The notes: generated by a model from the letters alone, not told the origin. A DNA stretch of 64,000 bases from CAZWRN01 sp964636275 (GCA_964636275.1 CAZWRN010000002.1:1-64000); one strand, 5' to 3'; positions 34,413 to 43,236 are shown, numbered from the stretch's first letter. Translations and numbers: made by a program.

Positions 34413-35033
34413 CTACAGCAGCAAGAGCAGTTCTTTTAGTGAATGAATTGTAAAAGCTTTTGGGTGTTTGGAATCATCTTTTCGATTTAACCAAATTACT
34501 GTCAGGTCAGAACGTTTCAGTAATATTTCAATTACTTCTGGATTGTCATCTACGATGACTGCCTCCTTTGGAGTCAAATCTAAAACACGCTTAGTCCGTT
34601 TATTGAAAAAAATATAGAGATGTTGTTCATTGAAATGATGAACTATCTTGCCATGTTTAAGTTTCCTGGTTTGCAAATCTTTATACCCTTCGGTAAATAC
34701 TCCTAATACATTGTTTTGTCCAATTTTTTCCAGCACTTCTTTAGCTTCCTTATAGAGTGAATTTTCAAAATGTTTTTTTTGATAATAAGCCGTTTGCAAA
34801 ATTTTTTTATCCAAGCCAAGCTCCTCTGCCATATGTTGGGCCATTTTTTTGGGATGAAAAAAGGTTCGTTTCTTTAAAGTAAGATCATATTTTTTTCTGG
34901 ATTCATCTATCTGATTCTCATCTAGTGAAACTTTTTCCAGTAAATGCTTTTTAAACAATGTTCGAAACTCTTCTGTGCTATGAAGTGTTTTATCGACATC
35001 AAACAATATTATTTGATGAGGCTTAATTTTCAT
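34413..35033 (-). CDS. HAD-like hydrolase, subfamily unclear
   Basis: 206 residues from the ATG at 35033, which overlaps the stop of the upstream Nudix gene by 11 bp. Motif I LFDVDKTLHST is clear and motif IV VIVDDNPEVIE is present; motif II is probably FTEG. A helical cap lies between residues 20 and 90. Several divergent HAD phosphatases look like this, and the substrate cannot be named. Position beside Nudix and HD enzymes suggests nucleotide or metabolite clean-up. Confidence 0.75.
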   Translation of the reverse strand: MKIKPHQIILFDVDKTLHSTEEFRTLFKKHLLEKVSLDENQIDESRKKYDLTLKKRTFFHPKKMAQHMAEELGLDKKILQTAYYQKKHFENSLYKEAKEVLEKIGQNNVLGVFTEGYKDLQTRKLKHGKIVHHFNEQHLYIFFNKRTKRVLDLTPKEAVIVDDNPEVIEILLKRSDLTVIWLNRKDDSKHPKAFTIHSLKELLLLL

Positions 35034-35499
35034 TGGCTGCTTTCTCCAAAGCTTTGATGGCATAAAATTTTACCGCATTAGTGATTCGATATTGTGGATC
35101 TTCTAACTCTGATATAGAAAACCAACGGATTCCATTATGTTCTAGTTCGGCTAATTTTAAACGATCAGTTTTGGATCTGACGAAATACATATTTCCAACA
35201 TGTTTATGGGTCTCTCCAATGTCATGAATATCGACATATTCAGGACGATATAAAAACTTAGTTCCTTTTTGATCAACCCCTTCAACTTTTTCAGCCAAAA
35301 TCTCAATATCATCAGCTGTTAATCCCGACTCCTCTTCAATTTCTCTGAATAAAGCTTGGTCGGGATCTTCACCCGGATCAATATGCCCGCCGATGGGTAA
35401 CCATCTCTTCAGTTTAATATGATCGACAAGCAAAACTTTGTTATTAAAAACAATAAATGCACCAACTGTGAAATCAACTAATTCATTTATATGTGCCAT
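35023..35499 (-). CDS. Nudix hydrolase
   Basis: 158 residues with a canonical Nudix box: GHIDPGEDPDQALFREIEEE followed by SGL, with all metal-binding Glu present. Hydrolyses a nucleoside diphosphate linked to another moiety; the specific substrate is unknown. A TAGAAT lies 9 nt before the ATG. The downstream HAD gene overlaps it by 11 bp, so they form an operon. The 77 bp upstream, between this gene and the HD gene's stop, hold only an AT-rich repeat-like stretch. Confidence 0.88.
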   Translation of the reverse strand: MAHINELVDFTVGAFIVFNNKVLLVDHIKLKRWLPIGGHIDPGEDPDQALFREIEEESGLTADDIEILAEKVEGVDQKGTKFLYRPEYVDIHDIGETHKHVGNMYFVRSKTDRLKLAELEHNGIRWFSISELEDPQYRITNAVKFYAIKALEKAANEN

Positions 35500-35504
35500 A
35501 TATA

Positions 35505-35576
35505 AAAAATTCTAAATCCGAATTCCGAAACTCTAAGCAATATTAAATGTTTAAAATCGAAAATTCAGAAATCTTT
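35505..35576. repeat. AT-rich intergenic stretch with TTCTAAATCCGAA-like units
   Basis: The gap between two minus-strand genes is built of loosely repeated short units (TTCTAAAT, CCGAATTCCGAA, AAATTCAGAA). Similar low-complexity units recur at 60914-60989. It may be a dispersed repeat family of this genome; the assignment is tentative. Confidence 0.3.
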
Positions 35577-36245
35577 CTAAAATCCAGATTGTTCTTGTTC
35601 TTGAATCAGATCAAGTAACAATTTTTCTCTAAAATTAAATTCTTCTTTACTTGTTTGGTCAAGTGTTCCCGCCCTCATATCAGCCAACGTCTGAACTAGT
35701 AATTCTGGATAAAGTGACCCTACTTTATGCTTACATTGATTAATGGTTGCAGTACGTCCTTTACCATTATAGATGGCTTCTACTGCTTGATGGACAAAAT
35801 CATGTTCAGTTATAAACTGGCAGACATAATGGATTTCTGCTTTTGAAAATCCTACTTCATCCAGAATAGGCTTTACTGCAATACCACCTGCCATCTCATG
35901 CCCTATATATGAAGTCTTTTTGAGCATGTTACCTGTTTTAAAAGGGTCGTAAATCTCCGAGGTTTCATTTTTTATCCCTATTACATTCTTGCCTATATCA
36001 TGGAGTAAACCAACCAGTTTAAGTAAATCTTTCTTTGTGTTTTGCTCAATCTTTTGGTTTAAATAAGCCAGATAGTTTTCTCCCAGAGTATCAATAATCT
36101 TCTTTACCTCTTCTTTAGTTTTAAGCAGATGATCGCTCAATGGTTGCGCCACATGCCAATTACTATTTTCGATTTGTTTATCGCAATTTATTAATACTTT
36201 TTTTAAAGCCGGATGAGGTTGCTCAATAATTTCTTCAATATTCAT
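35577..36245 (-). CDS. HD-domain phosphohydrolase
   Basis: 222 residues. The HD signature is LLHDIGKN (about 78), with further conserved His in GHEMAGGIA and TEHDFVHQA that would complete the metal site. HD proteins hydrolyse phosphoesters of nucleotides or related compounds; the exact substrate is unknown. The start codon overlaps the last base of the EndoQ-like gene (TAATG), so translation is coupled. Confidence 0.8.
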   Translation of the reverse strand: MNIEEIIEQPHPALKKVLINCDKQIENSNWHVAQPLSDHLLKTKEEVKKIIDTLGENYLAYLNQKIEQNTKKDLLKLVGLLHDIGKNVIGIKNETSEIYDPFKTGNMLKKTSYIGHEMAGGIAVKPILDEVGFSKAEIHYVCQFITEHDFVHQAVEAIYNGKGRTATINQCKHKVGSLYPELLVQTLADMRAGTLDQTSKEEFNFREKLLLDLIQEQEQSGF

Positions 36246-37513
36246 TAAAATAATCCTTCCTGTTCTAAACTTTTAGCTGCTTCATTCTCATCAAAGATTT
36301 TAACAATTCCATAGGTGTTATCATAGCCTGGTTGAATTTTGAGCTGTCCTTCTCGTACTCGTTTGACTCCTTCAGCCACTCGCTCACCGGCTATCATTTC
36401 TATCAAAGGGATTTGAACTTTGGTTAAGATCTTTAACTCGGAGTCCAACTCGGTAACTAGTTTTTCATAGGCTGTTTTAACTTTCTGAGTTTTCACCGCC
36501 ACCCCTAGACTTTCGGCTAAGATCTCCTCTAACTGTACTAACATCCGAAATCCAGCTCGATCAGGAAACATTTTTGATTTTAATACACCATTTTCTTTGT
36601 AGAGTTCTAACTCTTTTTCAGATCTTTTGGCTAGCTCCTCTACTCTCTGCATCACTCCAATGGTCAGCCTTTTTTTGCAGACCGGACAGATCTCCCCATT
36701 GGCTTTTAACTGCTCAGGATCCATTACTATCCCACAATTGCGATGGCCGGAATAATGATACTTACCTTCTTCTGGGAAAAATTCAATTGACCCAATAATA
36801 TCCTGGGTCTGCAAAGCTTTTGACAAATTTTTAAAACCTATCTTCCCATTGATCAAAGTCACTTCCCTACCCAATCTGGGCAAAGAGTGGAGATCCGAAA
36901 ATGAAACAATTGATTTGCTATCTAGCTCTGGCACCCGCCAATTCATAGCAGGTTCACTAGACAGACCAGTTTCCACTGCATAAATTTTTTCAGAAAACTC
37001 ACCAAAACAATCAGTCAAAAGATCATAACCAGAGTTTGATCCATATAAAGAATACCAAGGTGTCCAAATGTGGGCAGGAATGATCAAGATATCTGGATCT
37101 ACCCCAAATAAAATACTGCACAGCATTTTTGTTGTCATTCCCAAAATAGGCCGGCCATCTGAAGCCAATTTAGCCCCTCTGTGTTTTAAAACTTCACCGA
37201 CTTTATTTGCTGCATCCAACGAAGGATAGATCGCAATCAAATGTATTCGTCTAGTCTTCCCTCCTTCAGAATATATGCAAGAGATTTCTCCTGATACGAC
37301 AAACTTGGTTTCGCCATTTTGGTAAATGCCCCCTCCGATATCCTGTAAATGGGTTTTTAGCTCCTGCTGCCACATCGGGTGGAGAGCATCACCTGTTCCA
37401 AGTAGGTCTATACCTTTCCAAACAGCCCATTTAGCTAGATTTGAGATGGTGAGATCATAGGAACAAGCGCCTGAATACTTGGAGTGAATGTGAAGATCTG
37501 CTACATAAGCCAT
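36245..37513 (-). CDS. Endonuclease Q-like PHP-domain nuclease
   Basis: 422 residues, the usual EndoQ size. N-terminal PHP metal site: ADLHIHSKYSGACS, then GTGDALHP, with further metal ligands in PAHIWTPWYSLYG and SFSDLHSLPRLG. A zinc ribbon follows (NCGIVM, ICPVCKKRL, about 275-300), and the rest is helical. EndoQ enzymes nick DNA 5' of deaminated bases (hypoxanthine, uracil) and abasic sites. They were described in Thermococcales and occur in scattered bacteria. A TTGAAG-17-TACAAT promoter ends 7 nt before the ATG. Often mislabelled as a helicase-associated protein. Confidence 0.82.
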   Translation of the reverse strand: MAYVADLHIHSKYSGACSYDLTISNLAKWAVWKGIDLLGTGDALHPMWQQELKTHLQDIGGGIYQNGETKFVVSGEISCIYSEGGKTRRIHLIAIYPSLDAANKVGEVLKHRGAKLASDGRPILGMTTKMLCSILFGVDPDILIIPAHIWTPWYSLYGSNSGYDLLTDCFGEFSEKIYAVETGLSSEPAMNWRVPELDSKSIVSFSDLHSLPRLGREVTLINGKIGFKNLSKALQTQDIIGSIEFFPEEGKYHYSGHRNCGIVMDPEQLKANGEICPVCKKRLTIGVMQRVEELAKRSEKELELYKENGVLKSKMFPDRAGFRMLVQLEEILAESLGVAVKTQKVKTAYEKLVTELDSELKILTKVQIPLIEMIAGERVAEGVKRVREGQLKIQPGYDNTYGIVKIFDENEAAKSLEQEGLF

Positions 37514-37520
37514 TTGCTGG

Positions 37521-37549
37521 ATTGTAACTTTCTACTATATTTGCTTCAA
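37521..37549 (-). promoter_or_regulatory. Sigma-70 promoter for the EndoQ-HD operon
   Basis: Minus strand: TTGAAG (37549-37544), 17 bp spacer, TACAAT (37526-37521), then 7 nt to the ATG at 37513. Predicted leaderless start. Confidence 0.6.
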
Positions 37550-37567
37550 GTGTTTTAATATTAGACT

Positions 37568-37960
37568 ATGTTTCCAATTCCAGAAAAAATGCCAAATTTT
37601 CATCATTATAGTATGAAAAATATTCCTACTGAGCATATATACCCTTCGCGCCGTCTGGTAGACACCGTTCAACAACTTCTGGAGAGTACTGGACATAGAC
37701 TTCGCTCAACTTTAACAACCAGTACAAACCCGGAGAATATTTCCCTAGCAGGAATTATGGAAATCGGTACCTTAACAGGCCGGTTTGTACCACATGCCAA
37801 AACAGGAGAATTAACCATAGTTCAGTCTGAATTACCATTTTCTCCACATCAATTTTTACAGGCAATATCCGAACACTTTGCTACCATCTCTGTTTTTTAT
37901 TCTCCTTTAGTAAGGAGACGATCTGGTGTTATGGTGCCCGATTTTTCTCAGATTTTTTGA
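37568..37960 (+). CDS. Hypothetical protein, first gene of the tatD operon
   Basis: 130 residues, no recognised family. The ATG follows TAATAT by 6 nt, and the stop overlaps the tatD start (TGATG), so it is a real, coupled gene. The N-terminus is polar; a segment near residues 60-100 has alternating hydrophobic residues (IMEIGTLTGRFVP, LTIVQSELPF). The basic patch RRRSG near the end could contact nucleic acid, which is inference only. Confidence 0.6.
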   Translation: MFPIPEKMPNFHHYSMKNIPTEHIYPSRRLVDTVQQLLESTGHRLRSTLTTSTNPENISLAGIMEIGTLTGRFVPHAKTGELTIVQSELPFSPHQFLQAISEHFATISVFYSPLVRRRSGVMVPDFSQIF

Positions 37961-38784
37961 TGAAATATATTGATACTCATTCTCATATTCAATTCAAAAC
38001 GTTTGATCAGGACCGAGACCAGATAGTTCAACAGGCAACAGAGGCGGGCGTTGAATCAATAATGGCAGTTGGCACCAGTCTGGAATCATCCCAAAGAGCA
38101 GTTAAAGTTGCTGAAAAATATCCGTCAGTCTATGCAGCTGTCGGTATTCATCCCCACCATGTATTTAGCTATCAGCTCTCAGCAATCAGCTATCAGCAAG
38201 AAATGAAAGAAGTAGAAATATTATTAAAAAATCAAAAAGTAATTGCAATTGGTGAAACTGGTATCGATACTCATTTGTATCCTCAGACCAAATATCAAAA
38301 TTATCAGATCACTCCCTCATTTTTGGCATTGCAAAAGGAAATTTTTGCTTTACAAATTAAACTTGCAGTCAAATATCAAAAAACCTTAATCATTCACAAC
38401 CGAGGTATGGCAGATAGATTGCTTGAAATCCTGGAAGAAAATTGGGATCCATTTTTATCTGGACGATCAGTTTTTCATTGTTGTGAACCGAGTAGAAAAA
38501 TACTCGATTTTGCTAAGAAAAACTGGGTTTTTATTGGTGTTGATGGTGATGTGACTTATGACAAAGATAAGCAAAGTTTTATCAAAGAAGTCCCATTAGA
38601 ACTATTAGTTTTGGAAACAGATTCCCCTTTTTTTGTTCCAGAACCTTTGAGAGCCCAGGGAATTACCAGAAATACTCCAGCAAATATCACTCAAATATCA
38701 ACCTTTCTTGACAATTTTATAGGTCAAAATGTCCAAATAATGTCAAGAAACAACGCCCAGTCTCTGTTTAAATTACCCTCATGA
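37960..38784 (+). CDS. TatD-family metal-dependent DNase
   Basis: 274 residues from the ATG at 37960. TIM-barrel amidohydrolase fold with the metal ligands DTHSHIQF, VGIHPHH, AIGETGID, IIHNRG and LETDSPFF all visible. TatD proteins are 3'-5' exonucleases or D-aminoacyl-tRNA deacylase-like enzymes. A short in-frame insertion (SYQLSAISYQQ, about residue 70) is encoded by a repeat-like DNA segment (38167-38196) and lies in a surface loop after the HPHH motif. Coupled to the upstream hypothetical gene and to the downstream small gene (4 bp overlap). Confidence 0.88.
   Translation: MKYIDTHSHIQFKTFDQDRDQIVQQATEAGVESIMAVGTSLESSQRAVKVAEKYPSVYAAVGIHPHHVFSYQLSAISYQQEMKEVEILLKNQKVIAIGETGIDTHLYPQTKYQNYQITPSFLALQKEIFALQIKLAVKYQKTLIIHNRGMADRLLEILEENWDPFLSGRSVFHCCEPSRKILDFAKKNWVFIGVDGDVTYDKDKQSFIKEVPLELLVLETDSPFFVPEPLRAQGITRNTPANITQISTFLDNFIGQNVQIMSRNNAQSLFKLPS
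38167..38196 (+). repeat. TATCAG-type repeat inserted in frame in tatD
   Basis: The segment has units of TATCAGC/CTCAGC/ATCAGC type and encodes SYQLSAISYQ within the TatD protein. It matches an intergenic copy at 33034-33063 at 22 of 30 positions. Similar repeat-encoded peptides occur in many bacteria where mobile short repeats land in genes. Confidence 0.55.
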
Positions 38785-39095
38785 GTATGGTGCCTCAAGA
38801 ACAAAGAGCTGGTCTTGGTGTTGAAATATATGGAACTGGACCAAAAGTTACTGCAACTTTTTATGCTGAAAGGGGTAGTTCTTTCACAGAATTACATCGA
38901 ATTCCGACTATTGACGGAAAAATTGAAAACCATGGCACGACTGAGTTGACAAAAGGAGTAACAGGTCCTGAACTTGTTTGGAGAACTGAGATAGCATCTC
39001 GAGCTGTAATTGGCTCCCTTCTCAGGGGATATGTTGAGGCAAATGGCTGGAAAGGAACCCCTGAAGCCCTGCACAGAATTCAGACCCTTGGCTAG
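38781..39095 (+). CDS. Small hypothetical protein in the tatD operon
   Basis: 104 residues; its ATG overlaps the tatD stop by 4 bp (ATGA), so it is translationally coupled. No family recognised. An N-terminal strand-rich part (GLGVEIYGTGPKVTATFYAE) is followed by a helix near residues 75-95. Ends 7 bp before the convergent four-helix-bundle gene. Confidence 0.55.
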   Translation: MSMVPQEQRAGLGVEIYGTGPKVTATFYAERGSSFTELHRIPTIDGKIENHGTTELTKGVTGPELVWRTEIASRAVIGSLLRGYVEANGWKGTPEALHRIQTLG

Positions 39096-39102
39096 CATTA
39101 AT

Positions 39103-39633
39103 TTACTTAGAATTTTTGTAGATTATTCTGGCTTTAAATAAATTTTCTCTGAAGCCGCCTTCTTGTATAAACTTTTCTCTCAACCACCTTATTTTTTTGT
39201 CTAATAGGGCGTTAGTTTGATTTATCAGACATATCATGGCGTTTGCTGCTGTTTCAGATGAAACAATATAATCTTTATAATTTTTATAATCGTTATAAGC
39301 ATTATAGGCAAAGTCTCTGACCTTCTTAGCCTCTTTTGAATCCAATGCCCATTGTTTCAGCCCGTTTTGCCGTAAGAAGTCAGTATAGTCATTTAACAAC
39401 TCTTCAAAACTTCCCCTCGAAACGCCCAAAAGCTTAATTCTGGTTTCCAAACTCTGTTGCATATAGCCCTCGGGGATATTTTGTTTGCCAGAGCGTCCAG
39501 CTTGTTCCATCTGGTCTTTAGTTCTGGAATAAGGATTTATATATTTTTTTACAAATTCAATTGTGAAATCATAGATAATTTCGGCCTGTTTATAAAAAGC
39601 GAGGTCTTTATATCCATGTGAGCTGACATTCAT
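39103..39633 (-). CDS. Four-helix-bundle protein (23S rRNA intervening-sequence-protein type)
   Basis: 176 residues, with the family pattern YKDLAFYKQAEIIYDFTIEF at the start, SGKQNIPEGY in the second helix and GSFEELLNDYTDFL in the third. These proteins form pentameric helical bundles; some are encoded in 23S rRNA insertions, others (as here) are free-standing, and their function is unknown. They are common in CPR genomes. TATACT ends 6 nt before the ATG, a clear leaderless-type promoter. Confidence 0.85.
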   Translation of the reverse strand: MNVSSHGYKDLAFYKQAEIIYDFTIEFVKKYINPYSRTKDQMEQAGRSGKQNIPEGYMQQSLETRIKLLGVSRGSFEELLNDYTDFLRQNGLKQWALDSKEAKKVRDFAYNAYNDYKNYKDYIVSSETAANAMICLINQTNALLDKKIRWLREKFIQEGGFRENLFKARIIYKNSK

Positions 39634-39684
39634 CAGCCGAGTATAACGAAGAATAATTTTTTATTCTAGATGGTAATTTGGGTT

Positions 39685-41424
39685 TTATTTGGTTTTCTTA
39701 AACTGAGTGTTATACATCTCAACAAGTTCTTTTACTGTGGTTGCATCTTCCGCTTTCTTATCAGCATCTCTAAATTTAACAAGACGCGGAAATCTTAGAG
39801 CATAGCCTGTGCCATTTTCATCACGACCGGCGGTATGATTGGGAGAGCGGGTGATCTCATCGGCCAGCACTTCAATGACAATTTCCGGTTTGATCCAGAC
39901 TGATGGCTCCATCACTGCATTTACTCTGGCTGGTTTGTGATCAACTTTTATCTTGTCCGCTCTCTTATGGATCTCTCGCCATTCATCATCACTTAAGCCA
40001 GTACCAATTTTTGAGACGGTCACAAACTCGTCTTTATCTTTGTCATAAAGACCGACCAAAAGTGCTCCGGCTCCAAATTCTGCCCGCTTGCCCCGGCCAT
40101 AAATATATCCCAGTATCACACAATCGACAGTGTCTTTAAGCTCACCTGAAGAGTTTCTTTTCTGTTTAACCCAATTAAAATTTCTGGCGCCAGCTTCGTA
40201 TTTAGAATCTGGCCTTTTGACTATCAAACCCTCCAGTCCTTCACTTAGAGCCTCTTCAAACAGAGTCTGTATCCGGTCTGCATCACTGGTGATCTCGCCT
40301 GGCTGAGGAATCAATACTTCATCACCGTGAATCTCTTTGGTCAAATACTTAACTCTCTCTTCCACTGGTAGGTCCATTAGCGATTTGCCCTCCAGATACA
40401 TGATGTCAAAGACCATGGCACGCAGAGGCATAGTTTTGGCTGCTTCTTCGATCCCATGTTTTCTTCTTCTTTTGGTTGTTTCTTGAAATGGCAAAAATTC
40501 ATTAGATTCAGGATTGTAGGCTAGTGCTTCAGAATCAAAGATAGCGGTTTTAGCTTTAATCTGATTTCTAACTCCTTCGAGGATATCCGGAAACATCTCG
40601 GTTGTCTCTTCCAGGTTTCTGGAAAAAAGCCTCACTTTGTCACCATTTTTGTGGATTTGGACCCGAAAACCGTCGTATTTAAACTGGACATGGGCTTTGC
40701 CATCAAATTTTTCCAAAATCGCTTTAGGTGTTGGCAACCTTTCAGCCAGTTGAGAACGGATCGGCCGGCCGACAGTCACCTCCAGATTTTCAACTGCTTT
40801 AAGCCCACCATCCCAAAGTTTTTCTCCAATCAAACCCAGGTCCGATACTCGATTGTAAGCACCCTCAAGCAGTTTACGTTTGGATTTATCACCCAATTTG
40901 GCTACAGCAAATGCATCTAAGACTGTCGGGTCCCCTATTCCTAAGCGTGATGTGCCAAGTGGAATTCTGACGAGATGTTTGGCTTCAATGCCATCAACTT
41001 TTGCTAATAGATTTGATAAGGTAGAGATTTTTTTCTCAACCGTCCCATCACCACTGTAACCGGCAATTTCTTTTAAAGTCTCAAAAACCTCTTTAACACT
41101 AATTCCCTGACTCTTGATCATTGATTCCTGACTCAGTTTCTCTGCTACTTTTCCTAAATCTCCAACTTTTCCATAGTCTTTCAGCACCACCTCTCTATCC
41201 ACATCATAGGCCCGAGCCATCGAGGCGGCGACATTTTTTTCGGCCATCCCTATCTCTGTCGCCTCATAAAAAGGGGCTACTCTGCCTTGAATTAGATAGG
41301 AAACCATCGGGACTTCAGAAGGGGTAACTTTTTTAAAAAGCTCTGATAAAATCTCAATCAAACTGAGCCTCGAGGAAGTCTCCTCGAGCTTTTCAAAAAA
41401 TTGTGACAACTCTTTAAAGGTCAT
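39685..41424 (-). CDS. lig: ATP-dependent DNA ligase, archaeal/eukaryal type
   Basis: 579 residues. An N-terminal DNA-binding domain (about 1-190) opens FKELSQFFEKLEETSSRLS. The adenylation domain contains motif I FKYDGFRVQIHK (catalytic Lys), motif III IFDSEALAY, motif IV EGLEGLIVKR and motif V WVKQKR. An OB domain closes it, with VIEVLADEITRSP and LRFPRLVKFRD. It seals nicks using ATP. Most bacteria use NAD-dependent LigA; this type is archaeal-like and suggests transfer or a CPR feature. TACAAT ends 7 nt before the ATG. Confidence 0.93.
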   Translation of the reverse strand: MTFKELSQFFEKLEETSSRLSLIEILSELFKKVTPSEVPMVSYLIQGRVAPFYEATEIGMAEKNVAASMARAYDVDREVVLKDYGKVGDLGKVAEKLSQESMIKSQGISVKEVFETLKEIAGYSGDGTVEKKISTLSNLLAKVDGIEAKHLVRIPLGTSRLGIGDPTVLDAFAVAKLGDKSKRKLLEGAYNRVSDLGLIGEKLWDGGLKAVENLEVTVGRPIRSQLAERLPTPKAILEKFDGKAHVQFKYDGFRVQIHKNGDKVRLFSRNLEETTEMFPDILEGVRNQIKAKTAIFDSEALAYNPESNEFLPFQETTKRRRKHGIEEAAKTMPLRAMVFDIMYLEGKSLMDLPVEERVKYLTKEIHGDEVLIPQPGEITSDADRIQTLFEEALSEGLEGLIVKRPDSKYEAGARNFNWVKQKRNSSGELKDTVDCVILGYIYGRGKRAEFGAGALLVGLYDKDKDEFVTVSKIGTGLSDDEWREIHKRADKIKVDHKPARVNAVMEPSVWIKPEIVIEVLADEITRSPNHTAGRDENGTGYALRFPRLVKFRDADKKAEDATTVKELVEMYNTQFKKTK

Positions 41425-41498
41425 GTCTCAGATTGTAATGGATTGATTCTAATCCGGCAACAGTAGCAATTCTTACACTCAAATATGATAATTTTTTG

Positions 41499-41876
41499 AT
41501 GCCTCGATCTGAACTAATTAGACAAATTAGACCCACTGATGAGATTTTGAAAGCTAACAATTCTGGGAGAGTTTCCTTACCAGATGATTCAAATCGATCA
41601 GCAATAGAAATTGAACTGGCAAGGCAAACATTGGAACTAAGTATGATATTGGCGGATGATATCAGGCAATCTTTAACAATATTACGTGTCTCCTTAGAAA
41701 GACCGGGAATAGTTGCAATAAACCCTCAACAGCTAGTATCTCAAGTAGAGGACACCGTTCATCGACATATTTTAATGGCTAATGATATTTTTTTGGCTGC
41801 TAAGCTCGGAATCCCCAAAACACAGCCAGATATTAGAAATGCCATAAACTTGATGCCAGCCCATTTGCGTATGTAA
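41499..41876 (+). CDS. Small helical protein with a DHp-like hairpin lacking the His
   Basis: 125 residues from the ATG at 41499, which follows GATAAT by 6 nt (the frame also allows TTG at 41496). Mostly helical. The segment DDIRQSLTILRVSLER (Asp53 onward) has the hydrophobic spacing of a histidine-kinase dimerisation helix but Asp where the phospho-His would be. A second helix (LVSQVEDTVHRHILMANDIFL) could complete a two-helix hairpin. It is followed by two genes with the same motif, in one of them with His. Function unknown; a partner or decoy is possible. Confidence 0.55.
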   Translation: MPRSELIRQIRPTDEILKANNSGRVSLPDDSNRSAIEIELARQTLELSMILADDIRQSLTILRVSLERPGIVAINPQQLVSQVEDTVHRHILMANDIFLAAKLGIPKTQPDIRNAINLMPAHLRM

Positions 41877-41894
41877 GAATAAGACTGCTACAAT
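41865..41894 (+). promoter_or_regulatory. Promoter of the GGDEF gene
   Basis: TTGCGT (41865-41870), 18 bp, TACAAT (41889-41894), then 7 nt to the ATG. The first 14 bases (TTGCGTATGTAAGA) are identical to those of the next promoter at 43208, suggesting shared control. The -35 sits in the last codons of the upstream gene. Confidence 0.6.
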
Positions 41895-41901
41895 CTATCT
41901 A

Positions 41902-43194
41902 ATGTCCGAAAACAAACCTTCCCTGGCTGAGCAAGCAGGCGCTGATTTTTTAAATCATAAAGTCCGCATGGAGAAAGCATTAGCAGGACATCGTGAGATT
42001 GTTCATCCTAAAAAATATCCCGCTATCACAACGTCTTTGGAGCGACCTGACATAGGACATATGGAGTTTACGCTTGACCCTGAGCATCCAGGACAATCCT
42101 ATGAACTAAATAAACGTATGCGCGGTTTAGCTAAAGAAATTGGGCCTGAACATCCACCACTACCAACAAAAGTACTGGAAGGGATGGCTGCCAGAGATTA
42201 TGGAAAAGATAAAATCATTGAAGCTGGATCCTATGACCCTTTATGTCGTGAAAAAGGGATAGATTTGCTGACAAGAGGGGCGGGCTTAGAAAGGCTTAAA
42301 CAAGCTATCGCCACTATCAGACGAACTCGTCAAGGGTCAATCGCTGTATTTTTTGCTGATTTAGATAAATTTAAAAATATTAATGACAACTTTCCGGAAG
42401 GACATCCTGGTGGTGACGCTTTGATTAGATGTGCAGCTGAAAGTTTGCAACAAACAGGTACCCGAGATACAGATTTTAGTGTGAGATACGGCGGTGAAGA
42501 GCTGATGAAAGTTTTACTAATGGATGGGGATCCAAGGAAGGCTCGAAAAGCTGCAAAAAAACTGGCCTTGGCATTACAAAAAAGATACGCACTTAACCAG
42601 CGAAGAGCACTCGCAACAAAGGGTATATTCCTAGACGAAGCGGACAAACAGCTTCTGGAACGAGATTATGGGAATTTTCCCTCTTTAGATGAATTGCAGA
42701 CGATGAGTATTGGCATTGCTTTTATCTCCGCAGAGGACCCCCGCCTGGATGATCCCACTTTTATAGATATATTGCTTAAAGAAGCCAATGAAGCTGAACA
42801 TGCGGCTAAAACTGAAAGAAATCGGGTCGCTATCATGAAAGATGGCAAGCCAGTACTGGTAGATCCAGATCTGAGTGAACACCCTGTCACAGTAGAAGAG
42901 ATCTCCCCTGAAGAACAAGCTAAAGTTGAGGCCTTAAGACAGGCTAAACATGCATTCGATCATATCACCGGTAATAAACTTGGTGGAGCTATGGGAAAAC
43001 TTGAATTAGCACTTATGAAAACAGATCCAGAAGATGTGAAAAGATATATCGAAGATGCTCTAGAGGGTCTGAGTGAGCTGGATGAGGAATTGGATACGGT
43101 AACTTCTCTACAAAGATTTATTACTGAACAAGGCCCTGACGGGAAACCAAGACTTAATGTTGAAGCCTCTTTGGAAAAGCAAGGACAATCATAA
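41902..43194 (+). CDS. GGDEF-domain diguanylate cyclase with C-terminal DHp-like helix
   Basis: 430 residues. A helical N-terminus without a known sensor (1-125) precedes the GGDEF domain (about 130-310): VFFADLDKFKNIND, RYGGEEL (active-site signature intact, about 196-201), TMSIGIAFI. An insertion of about 35 residues, lengthened relative to typical domains, lies between the active site and the last strand. The C-terminal 80 residues carry DHITGNKLGGAMGKLELAL, aligned with the H-box of the next gene (His354 at the phospho-His position). It would make cyclic di-GMP; no membrane segment, so cytosolic. No EAL domain or PilZ effector is seen in the window. Confidence 0.82.
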   Translation: MSENKPSLAEQAGADFLNHKVRMEKALAGHREIVHPKKYPAITTSLERPDIGHMEFTLDPEHPGQSYELNKRMRGLAKEIGPEHPPLPTKVLEGMAARDYGKDKIIEAGSYDPLCREKGIDLLTRGAGLERLKQAIATIRRTRQGSIAVFFADLDKFKNINDNFPEGHPGGDALIRCAAESLQQTGTRDTDFSVRYGGEELMKVLLMDGDPRKARKAAKKLALALQKRYALNQRRALATKGIFLDEADKQLLERDYGNFPSLDELQTMSIGIAFISAEDPRLDDPTFIDILLKEANEAEHAAKTERNRVAIMKDGKPVLVDPDLSEHPVTVEEISPEEQAKVEALRQAKHAFDHITGNKLGGAMGKLELALMKTDPEDVKRYIEDALEGLSELDEELDTVTSLQRFITEQGPDGKPRLNVEASLEKQGQS

Positions 43195-43207
43195 ATCCCT
43201 ATTCCTC

Positions 43208-43236
43208 TTGCGTATGTAAGATTAAACCTATATAAT
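43208..43236 (+). promoter_or_regulatory. Promoter of the orphan DHp gene
   Basis: TTGCGT (43208-43213), 17 bp, TATAAT (43231-43236), then 6 nt to the ATG. Shares the opening TTGCGTATGTAAGA with the GGDEF promoter. Confidence 0.65.
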
